A stretch of 48,136 nt of DNA, from the NCBI GenBank assembly GCA_028874985.1, contig JAPPGI010000123.1, positions 1-48,136 of the forward strand, written 5' to 3'. Below are positions 9,556 to 17,193 of the stretch, piece by piece; the first letter of the stretch is position 1, and every line of letters begins with the position of its first letter. Source of the stretch: Gemmatimonadota bacterium. GTDB lineage: Bacteria > Gemmatimonadota > Gemmatimonadetes > Longimicrobiales > Gaopeijiaceae. The notes below the pieces were generated by a model. That model was not told the origin of the DNA. It ran no database searches and saw nothing but the letters and a program-made list of their open reading frames with translations. Both the position numbers and the translations under genes were made by a program.

Positions 9556-10118
9556 CGATGCGAATTCCGGTAGGACGGGTGGCCGGCGCAGCGCTGGCGG
9601 TCGCCGCTCTGTTCGCCATGGTGTTCCTGTCCCGGATCGGCTGGCGGAGCGCGGACCCGGGAACCGCGGAACTGCGGCTCTCATGGCGCATCCCGGCGCC
9701 CTCGCACCGGGAGTGCCGGCCGCCCACCGAAGCCGAACTGAGCGGTGTGCTCCCCCACATGCGCCCCACCGAAATCTGCTCCGACGAGGCCATCCCCTTC
9801 CACCTCGGCGTCCAGCTCGACGGTGACACGCTGCACTCCGGACCGGTGGAACGGGCCGGGCCGCGCGCGCGGACCATCACCATCTACATGAGCTTCGCCA
9901 TATCCCCCGGCAGTCATGTCCTCGAGGTGGCGTTCCTGCCCGAAGCGCCGCCTGAAGCTGAGCCCGGCGTCGCGGGCGACCCGGATTCGGCCCCGGATTC
10001 GGCCGATCCCGACCGCAACCTCGCCATGAGGCTGAGCGCAACCGTATTCGCGGCCGCGGGAGACGTGATCCTGGTATCGCCCGACGAAAGGGGACGGCTG
10101 GTCGTGGCGGCTCGATGA
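9552..10118 (+). CDS. Membrane-anchored protein of unknown function coupled to the cytochrome b fusion
   Basis: About 188 residues with an N-terminal hydrophobic segment (about 10-28) and an extracytoplasmic beta-rich domain. Two cysteines about 21 residues apart (in HRECRPPTE and PTEICSDEA) could form a disulfide or bind metal. A Pro/Asp/Ala-rich spacer follows near 135-155. The GTG at 9552 overlaps the previous stop as GTGA; ATG 9558 two codons later is an alternative start. Tight coupling suggests it is a structural or assembly partner of the fusion cytochrome. I recognise no family. Confidence 0.72.
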   Translation: MTMRIPVGRVAGAALAVAALFAMVFLSRIGWRSADPGTAELRLSWRIPAPSHRECRPPTEAELSGVLPHMRPTEICSDEAIPFHLGVQLDGDTLHSGPVERAGPRARTITIYMSFAISPGSHVLEVAFLPEAPPEAEPGVAGDPDSAPDSADPDRNLAMRLSATVFAAAGDVILVSPDERGRLVVAAR

Positions 10119-10141
10119 GCAAGGCCGGTCCTTCGGACCCT

Positions 10142-10531
10142 ACGGTGGGGATGGCTGAAATCTCCGGGACCTTCGCCGGAACGCCCGAGATCCACAAGAC
10201 GGTGACCGTCCGGCGTCCAGATCGAAACCCGGGACTGGAAGGGCTCCAGCGCGAACACGCGCTGGTTGTCGGCGGTGACGCGCACGTAGACTCGGCCGAA
10301 CAACGCATCGCCGGCCATGGCGTCGCCGAACTTGTAGGCGGACTCGGAGAGCCAATCTCTCTGTGAGACACCGATCGGTTCGGGCACCCGATCCCGGCAT
10401 GCGGCCGCGAAGACCAGGGCCAGGGGAACTATGCATGCGCCCGCGAGACACGATCGGCCTATCCCGCGCGCGGCACCGGCGCGGACGCGATGTCCGCGAT
10501 GGCCACCCGGGCCACTTCGGCCGCACCGCAC
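10142..10531 (-). pseudogene. 5' remnant of a six-bladed beta-propeller lipoprotein
   Basis: The minus-strand frame encodes a hydrophobic segment ending in a lipobox-like LVFAAAC, then a mature domain. It includes FGRVYVRVTADNQRVFALEP and VDLGRSGEGPGDFSHPHR, the typical first blades of 6-bladed beta-propeller (NHL-like) lipoproteins. Such proteins normally run to about 350 residues. Here homology-like sequence stops near 10142, and the frame then runs into Arg/Ser-rich sequence antisense to the 9552-10118 gene. No good start or ribosome-binding site is seen (GTG at 10531). I read it as a truncated remnant, left where the neighbouring toxin-antitoxin module joins. Confidence 0.55.
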
Positions 10532-10626
10532 TTGCGCCTGACCACGAACACGCCCTCATGCGACCGATCCGCCCGCTCGCCCCCTTGACTCGCCGGACGC
10601 AGCACGCGATGATGGAGACATCAGTG

Positions 10627-10636
10627 GAATGCATTC
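10627..10636. promoter_or_regulatory. Candidate VapB operator
   Basis: GAATGCATTC is a perfect 10-bp palindrome 15 bases upstream of the antitoxin start, just before its GGAG (10641-10644). Ribbon-helix-helix antitoxins normally repress their own promoter at such dyads. An upstream TTGACT near 10585 could be the -35 element. Confidence 0.45.
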
Positions 10637-10651
10637 TCATGGAGTCACCTA

Positions 10652-10897
10652 ATGAAGGCGATCACACTCCGGAACATCCCCCCCGACCTCGCTGTGGCGC
10701 TCGACCGGGAGAAGCGGAGGCGGGGACAGTCGCTCAATCGCACGGCGATCGACCTTCTGAAGCAGGGACTCGGAGTCGGAACGACCCGCTCCAACGGTCT
10801 TGCCCGTATGTCCGGGGGATGGAGCGAGGAGCACACGCGCGAGATGGAGGAAGCGCTTGCCCCGTTCGCCGAGACCGACCCAGAGATGTGGAAGTGA
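10652..10897 (+). CDS. vapB: Ribbon-helix-helix antitoxin of a VapBC module
   Basis: An 81-residue protein. Residues 1-45 form a ribbon-helix-helix DNA-binding domain: an ITLRNIPPDLAVALD strand-helix, then RRGQSLNRTAIDLLKQGL (FitA/CopG style). The C-terminal part is acidic and contains Trp/Met (SEEHTREMEEAL, ending MWK), the usual toxin-wrapping tail. GGAG at 10641-10644 gives a seven-base spacing to ATG 10652. The stop overlaps the toxin GTG as GTGA. It is predicted to neutralise the downstream PIN toxin and repress the pair together with it. Confidence 0.9.
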   Translation: MKAITLRNIPPDLAVALDREKRRRGQSLNRTAIDLLKQGLGVGTTRSNGLARMSGGWSEEHTREMEEALAPFAETDPEMWK

Positions 10898-11331
10898 CCC
10901 GCTACTGCCTCGACACATCGGCATACATCAGCTTCATGCGCGGAGACGCGGCGGCCGTCGAAGCGATCGACGGTGCAAGCTGGATCGGCTTCCCCGTGAT
11001 CGCACTGGGGGAACTGTACACGGGCCATTCCCTCACGGGGAACCGCCCTGCGGAGCTTCAGCGGATGAGGGACTTCCTCGCCCACCCGGTTGTAGAGATC
11101 ATCGCCGCGGACAACGAGGTCGCGCGTGCATACGGGCGACTCGTGGCCGAACTGAGGAAGGCCGGCACGCCGTTGCCCACCAACGACATATGGATCGCCG
11201 CGTGCGCCGCGCGAACATCCAGCGTGGTTCTCACCCACGACGCCCACTTCACCTGCATCGATCGGGTTGGATGCGAGCTGCTCGGAGGCGGCTCCCGAAA
11301 AGGGGTCGCTTCAGACATCGCTTCCGAGTAG
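10894..11331 (+). CDS. vapC: VapC-type PIN-domain ribonuclease toxin
   Basis: A 145-residue PIN domain. The four acidic Mg-binding residues are present: D7 (CLDTSAY), E40 (ALGELYTG), D98 (PTNDIWIAACA) and D116 (THDAHF). VapC toxins cleave specific tRNA or rRNA loops and are held inactive by VapB. GTG 10894 overlaps the antitoxin stop by four bases; a GTG two codons upstream is possible. The C-terminal tail after about 130 (GGGSRKGVASD) is not typical and may be a read into foreign sequence, because the stop lies only five bases from a 51-bp repeat copy. Confidence 0.92.
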   Translation: MTRYCLDTSAYISFMRGDAAAVEAIDGASWIGFPVIALGELYTGHSLTGNRPAELQRMRDFLAHPVVEIIAADNEVARAYGRLVAELRKAGTPLPTNDIWIAACAARTSSVVLTHDAHFTCIDRVGCELLGGGSRKGVASDIASE

Positions 11332-11335
11332 AGCC

Positions 11336-11386
11336 CCACCACCAGCCGCCGCAGGCCCCGTACCGAACCCAGGCTCAGGACACCGT
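11336..11386. repeat. 51-bp direct repeat, copy 1
   Basis: These 51 bases recur at 11953-12003 in the same orientation with a single mismatch. The second copy encodes the C-terminal motif LSLGSVRGLRRLVV of the minus-strand gene 11891-12670. This first copy retains the same codons but has no gene attached and lies five bases after the vapC stop. It is a duplicated gene end, left by recombination or insertion. Confidence 0.8.
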
Positions 11387-11480
11387 ACTCCCCCGTCCGG
11401 CCCCCGTGGGCGCCGGCGCCGGCCCTCCTCGTACTGTCACCCGCCCACGATTTGATTGGTGATTGTGCTCATGGATGGCT

Positions 11481-11618
11481 TCCAACTCCATGTCCGCCTA
11501 CCTCCTGACCCTGCGGTAGAGCGTCCGCTCCCCGATCCCGAGGATTTTCGCTACCCGGCGTCGGTACCATTCGATTGTGTCAAGGACGGCGCGGATAACC
11601 TCCAACTCCATGTCCGCC
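11481..11618. repeat. 18-bp direct repeat, two copies 120 bp apart
   Basis: TCCAACTCCATGTCCGCC occurs at 11481-11498 and 11601-11618. On the minus strand the second copy encodes ADMELE within the Fis-type helix-turn-helix. The first copy starts at the third base of that gene's stop codon (11498) and would encode the same ADMELE in the same frame. This indicates partial tandem duplication of the helix-turn-helix module. Confidence 0.65.
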
Positions 11619-11689
11619 AACGTGATGGCGGGATCGCAGGGCCACAGTTCCGGGCGGCACGACTCTACTTGTGGCATAGTCGGGGTCAC
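11498..11689 (-). CDS. Small Fis-type helix-turn-helix protein or regulator fragment
   Basis: A 63-residue frame whose C-terminal 42 residues match the Fis/NtrC C-terminal fold: LADMELEVIRAVLDTIEWYR, then VAKILGIGERTLYRRVRR. This DNA-binding module normally ends sigma-54 activators (about 450 residues), but no AAA+ domain is encoded upstream. It is either an autonomous small DNA-binding protein or the residue of a regulator. ATG 11689 or 11677 could start it; no strong ribosome-binding site is evident. The tandem ADMELE remnant after the stop favours decay. Confidence 0.5.
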   Translation of the reverse strand: MTPTMPQVESCRPELWPCDPAITLADMELEVIRAVLDTIEWYRRRVAKILGIGERTLYRRVRR

Positions 11690-11890
11690 CCCTTGGGAGC
11701 CGTTTCCGTTTAGCCTCCCCGCCCCCCCTCCTGCGCGGCTTCCACCTCATACTCGCCCTGCGACGCGATCTCGGTATCCGCCTCGTCAGCCGCCTCCATT
11801 CGTTCGCGGCCTCCCCCATCACCTCCCTTCCCCATCTCCCGCCCACCAACGGCCAGCGAGATGGCGAGCGGGAAACTCGTCCACTCGCTC

Positions 11891-12670
11891 CTACCGGCTC
11901 CGAAAAGGTTCCTCGCCGCGCAGCGCCAGCGGAGGACCGAGCACCTCGCGCGCCACCACCAGCCGCCGCAGGCCGCGTACCGAACCCAGGCTCAGGACAC
12001 CGTGTTCCCAGGTCCCTTCCGCCCGCCCCCTCCCCCCGACCCGTCCGCGGGCGCGCTCCGTCGGCACCTCTCCGGCGGCCGCGGAATCGGGGCGGGCCTC
12101 CACTCGGCGATGCGGCACGACCTCCCGCGCCTCCCGGGGCCGAAACTCCCGGGAGCGCACTTCGACCGGCCTCGGCGCCCTGTCTCGAGCGGGCGCCGCC
12201 CTCGACTCCGGCGATGCCGGGACCGGCACGGCGAACGCAGGTGACCCGGCCGGCCCCGGCGGCTCGAACATTCGGTCGACCCGGGGACGCGAGTCCGGCG
12301 GCTCCGCATCCTTCCCGGACGGAACAGGCAGCCCGCCAGCGTCCCCGTCCGGACTCTTTCGCGGTTGGGACGTCGGCAGGGCCCAGGGATCCGCAGCCTC
12401 GCCACGCGGCTCCACGGTGCCCGGCGCGGCCTCCTCCACGCGCCGGGACGGCCCTTCGGCTCCGGATTCCAAAGCCTGCCGGACCGGGTCGAGCGGTTCC
12501 TCGATGTCCGGCAACAGGTCCATCTCCTTGAAGACCTGTGCCAGCGGGTCCGCGCTTCGGGGGCGCTCCTCGCCCTCGATCTCACGCTGCCTGGCCTTGC
12601 GCATGACCTTGGCGAGCATCTCCATGAGCGCGGCGACCAGGAAGATGATCGCGAGGAACCGGATGTCCAC
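11891..12670 (-). CDS. Membrane-anchored protein of unknown function, third gene of the nfeD-floA locus
   Basis: A 259-residue protein with an N-terminal transmembrane helix (IRFLAIIFLVAALMEMLAKV), then a charged region and a long Pro/Ala/Arg/Glu-rich, probably disordered middle (about 50-225). It ends in the conserved-looking motif GVLSLGSVRGLRRLVVAREVLGPPLALR. The order NfeD, FloA, then this protein on one strand suggests a scaffold partner of the flotillin-like FloA at the membrane; that is inference. The start is GTG 12670 with GAGG eight bases upstream. The last motif is duplicated as DNA at 11336. No enzymatic motif is visible. Confidence 0.72.
   Translation of the reverse strand: MDIRFLAIIFLVAALMEMLAKVMRKARQREIEGEERPRSADPLAQVFKEMDLLPDIEEPLDPVRQALESGAEGPSRRVEEAAPGTVEPRGEAADPWALPTSQPRKSPDGDAGGLPVPSGKDAEPPDSRPRVDRMFEPPGPAGSPAFAVPVPASPESRAAPARDRAPRPVEVRSREFRPREAREVVPHRRVEARPDSAAAGEVPTERARGRVGGRGRAEGTWEHGVLSLGSVRGLRRLVVAREVLGPPLALRGEEPFRSR
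11953..12003. repeat. 51-bp direct repeat, copy 2
   Basis: The partner of 11336-11386 with one mismatch. Here it lies inside the 3' part of the gene 11891-12670 and encodes its C-terminal motif, so this is probably the parental copy. Confidence 0.8.
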
Positions 12671-12682
12671 GGTCGAACCTCA

Positions 12683-12707
12683 GCAGTCCGTGGAACAGGC
12701 CCGCACG
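12683..12707. repeat. Interspersed intergenic repeat, partial copy E
   Basis: GCAGTCCGTGGA followed by ACAGGCCCGCACG matches the first two thirds of the repeat family (identical to copy A over its first 12 bases) but lacks the CGAGCACCGA core. It fills the short gap between floA and the next minus-strand gene. Confidence 0.45.
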
Positions 12708-12737
12708 GCATTTGCGCGGCAGAGCATCGTCGGACTC

Positions 12738-13727
12738 CTACTCGCCGACCGACGACTCGTCGACGTCACCCTCCGCGATGGCCCTGCGCATGTGGGTGTC
12801 CGACTCGATGTTGCGGTAGCGGGCGTAGTCCATGATGCCCATGTTGCCGTTGCGGAAGGCGTCGGCCATCGCGAGCGGGATCTTGGCCTCGGCGGCGATC
12901 ACCTCCGCGCGCATCTCCTCCACCCGCGCCTTCATCTCCTGCTCGGCCGCCATCGCCATGGCGCGGCGCTCCTCGGCCCGGGCCTGGGCGATGCGCTTGT
13001 CGGCCTCGGCCTGGTCCGTCTGCAGCTCGGCACCGATGTTCTTGCCGACGTCCACGTCGGCGATGTCGATGGACAGGATCTCGAAGGCCGTGCCCGAATC
13101 CAGCCCCTTCTGCAGCACCGTCTTGGAGATCGCGTCCGGGTTCTCGAGCACCTTCTTGTGGGTGTCGGCGGAACCGATCGTCGATACGATCCCTTCGCCC
13201 ACCCGCGCCAGGATGGTCTCCTCGCCGGCGCCGCCCACGAGGCGATTGATGTTCGCACGCACCGTGACCCGCGCGATGGCGATCAGCTGGATCCCGTCCT
13301 TGGCCATGGCCGCCACCCGCGGCGTCTGCACCACCTTGGGGTTGACCGAGACCTGCACCGCCTCGAAGACGTCGCGCCCGGCCAGATCGATCGCCGCGGC
13401 CCGCTGGAACGGCAGATCGATAGTGGCCTTGTCGGCGCTGATCAGCGCGCGCACCACGCGGTCGACGTCGCCGCCGGCCAGGTAGTGCGCCTCCAGATGG
13501 GAGACGTCGAGGGGCAGCCCGGCCTTGGTCGAAGCGATGAGCGGCCTCACCACGGCGGGGGGGCTGACCTTGCGCAGCCGCATCCCGATGAGCGTGCCCA
13601 GGCCCAGCCTGACCCGGGAGGAGACCGCCTCGATCCACAGGCGGACCGGTACCGCCCACAGGAGGATCAGGATGGCGATGAAGCCTGCGAACAGCAGGGC
13701 GAAGGTGGTGATCATGGTGGGGTCCAT
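12738..13727 (-). CDS. floA: Flotillin-like protein FloA
   Basis: A 329-residue protein with an N-terminal membrane helix (about 5-30) and the FloA/YqfA signature regions: [34 protein letters not shown] and [21 protein letters not shown] long Ala/Glu-rich coiled coil covers about 235-290. FloA organises membrane microdomains and is usually paired with an NfeD protease-like partner, as here (nfeD ends 57 bases upstream). The length matches Bacillus FloA (331). ATG 13727 is used; ATG 13715 is an in-frame alternative. The downstream gene 11891-12670 is probably in the same operon. Confidence 0.95.
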   Translation of the reverse strand: MDPTMITTFALLFAGFIAILILLWAVPVRLWIEAVSSRVRLGLGTLIGMRLRKVSPPAVVRPLIASTKAGLPLDVSHLEAHYLAGGDVDRVVRALISADKATIDLPFQRAAAIDLAGRDVFEAVQVSVNPKVVQTPRVAAMAKDGIQLIAIARVTVRANINRLVGGAGEETILARVGEGIVSTIGSADTHKKVLENPDAISKTVLQKGLDSGTAFEILSIDIADVDVGKNIGAELQTDQAEADKRIAQARAEERRAMAMAAEQEMKARVEEMRAEVIAAEAKIPLAMADAFRNGNMGIMDYARYRNIESDTHMRRAIAEGDVDESSVGE

Positions 13728-13784
13728 GCGGGATTCCGTCCTTTGGCTTTGAATTGAACTGACATTCTTCCGGCAGGCGGCGCT

Positions 13785-15176
13785 TCAGTCCCGATCGGCC
13801 GCCTGCCCTGATTTCACGGGTCGCACCACGTGGCGGTATCCTTCGGCGCTCATGACGCGGATGCGGGTGCCCTCCTCGATCCATTCGCTCTCGGAGACCA
13901 CGTCCACGCGTTCGTCTCCGAAGAGTCCCACACCGGCGGGACGCAGGTCGGTGATCGCGACCCCCTCCTGCCCCACCAGCTCCGCGCGCACGTCCGCCGA
14001 GGTGTAGCCCTCGTCGCGGTCGGTGGACTCCCCCAGGATGACTCCGCTGCGGCGCAGGCGCCAGCTCCCCGGGAGCGAGCGCAGCAGCGACCACGCGCTC
14101 ATGCTCACCAGAACCATCGCCGCGAGGAGCACGGAGCCCGCCTGAACCACGTCCCCCCTCGTCGGGAGACTCCCGATCTGCGCCATGATGAGGCCGCCCA
14201 GAAGCGCCGCGATTCCGGCGATGCCGAAGATGCCGAATCCGGGAACTATCAGTATCTCGATCAGAACCAGGACGGCCCCCACTCCCACCAGGATGATGTC
14301 CTCGGCCCCGGCGAGCCCGATCAGCAGGTGGGCACCGAAGAACAGCGCCAGCGAGATCAGTCCCGCGGTGCCCGCCAGGCCGAACCCCGCCGTCTTTATC
14401 TCGACGAGCAGTCCCAGGAACCCGAGCGACAGGAGGAAGGGCGCGATCACCGGATTGGTGAAGAAGCGGACGATGCGCTCCGCCCAGTTGACCGAGGCCC
14501 GGGTGACGTCCGACTCCTCGAGTTCGAGCGCCGCCAGCACTCCGTTCCAGTCGGCAACCGCGGTGGCGTAGCCGAGGTCGACGGCTTCCCGCGTGGTCAC
14601 CGTCAGGAGCTTCCCCTCCTCCACCACCCCCGGGATGGCGATCTCTTCGTCGACCATCGCCTCGGCGACCGCGGGGTCGAGGCCCCGGGCTTCGGTCATC
14701 GCCCGCATCTGGGCCCGCATCGCCGACACCATCTTCTCCGACGCCTTGGTGCCGCTCCCGTCCACGGGGGTGGCGGCCCCCATCACCGCACCCTCACGCA
14801 TCAGCACGCGCTCCGCGGAGAGAGCGATCATCGCGCCCGCCGAGTAGGCGTACATGTTCACGAAGGCGTAGACCGGCACCCGCGCGCGGCTAACCGCGCT
14901 GGTGATGCGCAGCGCGGCGTCCACGCGCCCTCCCTGCGTCTCGATGTCCAGCACGACGGCGTCGGCGCCACCGGCCTCGGCCTCCTCGATCACCCGCTCG
15001 ACGAACGGCGCGAGTCCCATCTCGACCGTTCCCGTCACCGGGACGCGGACGACCTGGCGCTGCGCGGCGGCGGGGCCGGCCGAAAGGGACAACGACAGAA
15101 CCAACGGCAGCAGCGCGACCGGCACGGCACGTGCGCCGACGCCGGCTGGTGACTGGATCGCTTTCATCGTGTGCAT
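13785..15176 (-). CDS. nfeD: NfeD long-form membrane serine protease (ClpP-class)
   Basis: A 463-residue protein: a signal peptide (about 15-39), an extracytoplasmic ClpP-like protease domain with nucleophile S112 in NMYAYSAGAMIALSAE and probable general base K148, and a four-helix membrane region (about 265-375). A C-terminal OB-fold NfeD domain ends the protein (GVAITDLRPAGVGLFGDERV, SEGYRHVV near the end). The NfeD1b/FloA pair is widespread and linked to membrane-protein quality control. ATG 15176 (MHTMKAIQ) is chosen because AGGAAAG lies about 12 bases upstream; ATG 15167 is possible. It heads the minus-strand operon to 11891. Confidence 0.93.
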   Translation of the reverse strand: MHTMKAIQSPAGVGARAVPVALLPLVLSLSLSAGPAAAQRQVVRVPVTGTVEMGLAPFVERVIEEAEAGGADAVVLDIETQGGRVDAALRITSAVSRARVPVYAFVNMYAYSAGAMIALSAERVLMREGAVMGAATPVDGSGTKASEKMVSAMRAQMRAMTEARGLDPAVAEAMVDEEIAIPGVVEEGKLLTVTTREAVDLGYATAVADWNGVLAALELEESDVTRASVNWAERIVRFFTNPVIAPFLLSLGFLGLLVEIKTAGFGLAGTAGLISLALFFGAHLLIGLAGAEDIILVGVGAVLVLIEILIVPGFGIFGIAGIAALLGGLIMAQIGSLPTRGDVVQAGSVLLAAMVLVSMSAWSLLRSLPGSWRLRRSGVILGESTDRDEGYTSADVRAELVGQEGVAITDLRPAGVGLFGDERVDVVSESEWIEEGTRIRVMSAEGYRHVVRPVKSGQAADRD

Positions 15177-15360
15177 ATGCCGCGCTGTCTTTCCTGGAGG
15201 AACCCCGTCCTCCGGTCGTCCTGCCCGGGTCCGTGTCAGGGGAAGGTTGGCGACCGGCAACCATGTGCCCCCATACGTCTTCCGGGTGCGGATCAATCTA
15301 CGCGGGCGGTGTCCGCCCCGCGCCCCCCGCGCATCCGGCCGAAGGACGTTGCGGAGTGGT

Positions 15361-16116
15361 TCACGGCAGCTCCACACCCAGAAGCAGACACGCGTAGTAG
15401 GCCCGCTGCAGGGCGAGTTCGTGACCCCCCGCGTTGATCGCGACCCGGCTCCACCACACGAGGCGGCGGGCGCGCGCCGAGTCAGCCGCTTCCTCGTCGT
15501 CCGCGCCCGGCGGGGGCCCGAGCACCTCCTCGGCCGCCTCCACCAGCGTGAGCGCCACCGCTCGCGGCGATGTCTCCCGGAGCGCGTCGGCCGCCCTCAG
15601 CGCCTTCAGCCCCGCGACGCTCCAGTCCCCGTCCGCTCCTGCCCGCTCCGCCTTCTCAACGGCATGCTCCGCCTCCCGGAGCGCCCCGTTCAGATGGGGG
15701 GAGAGGGGCAGGCCGTGCGATCGCACCTCGGCCACGGCCGCCCGCACGCCCTCGATCGCCGACCGGGCGGTCACCGAATCGGACCCGAGCCCCAGAGACC
15801 CCGCGGCCAGATAGGTCTCCTCGCGGAGGAGCCCGCCCGCCACGACGCCGTGATTCCAGGAGTCCTCCCACCTCGCCAGCAGCTCCGTCGTCCCGGGGGA
15901 AGGCGGGGTGCCCGCCACGATGTCCGGCAGGCCCGGCAGCGGCTGCGCGATCTTCAATGCGGGTCTGAGGGCGGACGCCACCACCCCGGAGTCCGCCTGC
16001 GTGAGGCTCTCCTGGCAGGCGACCGAAGAGGCCAGGGCGACGGCGACGATGGCCAGTGCGCGACGGCCGGACGATCCGGCGGCTTCGAACCCGAAACCGG
16101 CATCCACTTTGCTCAT
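15361..16116 (-). CDS. Lipoprotein of unknown function, helical
   Basis: A 251-residue protein. A hydrophobic stretch (RALAIVAVALASSVAC) ends in a Cys that is a plausible lipidation site. The mature part is mostly Ala/Glu/Leu-rich helices with several AE/RA heptad-like segments (about 120-240), reminiscent of helical-hairpin repeats but without a clear TPR consensus. It stops 184 bases before the nfeD start and is on the same strand, so it could be cotranscribed. A run of tandem CGGTATCCGCTCC-like bases in the upstream gap (about 16180-16206) is noted. Function not recognised. Confidence 0.65.
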   Translation of the reverse strand: MSKVDAGFGFEAAGSSGRRALAIVAVALASSVACQESLTQADSGVVASALRPALKIAQPLPGLPDIVAGTPPSPGTTELLARWEDSWNHGVVAGGLLREETYLAAGSLGLGSDSVTARSAIEGVRAAVAEVRSHGLPLSPHLNGALREAEHAVEKAERAGADGDWSVAGLKALRAADALRETSPRAVALTLVEAAEEVLGPPPGADDEEAADSARARRLVWWSRVAINAGGHELALQRAYYACLLLGVELP

Positions 16117-16344
16117 GTGTCTAATGTAACCCGGCGCCGGCTCGTGTTCCCCGGCGAGGGATCCGGCACCGCGATGACCGGTATCCGCTCCGGTATCCGC
16201 TCCGGCACCGGGTTTCGCCCCCGACCCGTGTTATCTTTCTCTCCGGCTTCGAGAAAAGTCACGGGCCGAAGGGCGACCGACAGGAGCGGTCCCGGGCCCG
16301 GATTCCCCCGCAGGTCAAAGACCTCACCCACAGGATCGCGCTAC

Positions 16345-17148
16345 ATGACCGAGAAGACCCTCGTTCGCTACTCCGACGCCGGCGGCGGCGTCGCCCTGGT
16401 CACCCTCGACGACCCTCCCGCCAACACCTACACGCACGAGATGATGCGCCAGCTGGACGACGCCATCCTGAAGGTGCGCTTCGACGACGACGTCCACGTG
16501 ATCGTCCTAACCGGCAACGGCGAGAAGTTCTTCTCCGCCGGGGCCAACATCGGGATGCTCGCCGAGGTGACGACCGGCTTCAAGTACTGCTTCTGCCTGC
16601 ACGCCAACGAGACGCTGAACCGGCTGGAGCACACCCCGAAACTCACCATCGCCGCGTTGAACGGCCACACGGTGGGGGGCGGCCTCGAGATCGCCATGGC
16701 GGCCGACCTCCGCATCGCCCGCGCCGGGCGCAGCATGTGCGGCCTGCCCGAGGTCAACCTGGGCGTGCTCCCGGGGACCGGGGGGACCCAGCGCCTCGCC
16801 CGTCTCGTCGGAAAGTCGCGGGCGATCGAGCTGATGGCGACCGGCAAGACCTTCGGCTTCGACCGGGCGAAGGAACTCGGCATCGTCAACGACGTCTGGG
16901 AAACGGACGATCTGGACGCCTTCATGACGAAGGTGATCGCGTACGCGCGGGGCTTCTGCCCGCCGGGACGCGCCGCGAAGGCCGTGGGACTCATCAAGCG
17001 GTCGGTGCAGACGGGCGCCGAGATCCCCTTCGAGACCGCGCTGGCGCTGGAACGCGAACTGCAGCAGCAGCTCTTCGCCAGCGACGACGCGCGCGAGGGG
17101 CTGAACGCCTACGTCGAGAAGCGGAAGCCCGAGTTTTCGGGCGGCTGA
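16345..17148 (+). CDS. Enoyl-CoA hydratase/isomerase family protein
   Basis: A 267-residue crotonase-fold protein. The oxyanion-hole motifs are present: FFSAGANIGML and ALNGHTVGGGLEIAMAADL. The catalytic-glutamate pattern LPEVNLGVLPGTGGTQRLAR carries a Glu. It hydrates trans-2-enoyl-CoA to 3-hydroxyacyl-CoA in beta-oxidation or aryl-CoA degradation. It opens the plus-strand operon with aldehyde dehydrogenase, thiolase, 3-hydroxyacyl-CoA dehydrogenase and a second hydratase. The unusual FKYCFCLHANETLNRL segment contains a CFC pair in the variable substrate-pocket helix. ATG 16345 is preceded by a 228-base gap likely to hold the operon promoter. The Shine-Dalgarno sequence is weak (AGGA about 10 bases upstream). 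Confidence 0.9.
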   Translation: MTEKTLVRYSDAGGGVALVTLDDPPANTYTHEMMRQLDDAILKVRFDDDVHVIVLTGNGEKFFSAGANIGMLAEVTTGFKYCFCLHANETLNRLEHTPKLTIAALNGHTVGGGLEIAMAADLRIARAGRSMCGLPEVNLGVLPGTGGTQRLARLVGKSRAIELMATGKTFGFDRAKELGIVNDVWETDDLDAFMTKVIAYARGFCPPGRAAKAVGLIKRSVQTGAEIPFETALALERELQQQLFASDDAREGLNAYVEKRKPEFSGG

Positions 17149-17193
17149 TTCCATCCCCGCCGGCCGGCGGAGGAATCCGATGAAGAGGACCCC

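Larger units (their letters stand above)
11387..11890. other. Gene-poor stretch between the two 51-bp repeats
   Basis: About 500 bases with one short helix-turn-helix frame (11498-11689, listed separately), an 18-bp direct repeat, and a minus-strand frame near 11713-11800 with an acidic end (EAADEADTEIASQGEYEVEA) that has no clear start signal. Several competing frames are Arg/Pro-rich and unconvincing. It looks like a scar of insertions and deletions. Confidence 0.5.

Noticed and set aside
10115-10366. An 83-residue plus-strand frame after the 9552-10118 gene
   Set aside because: It is antisense to the beta-propeller lipoprotein remnant, which has recognisable motifs, and it has no ribosome-binding site.
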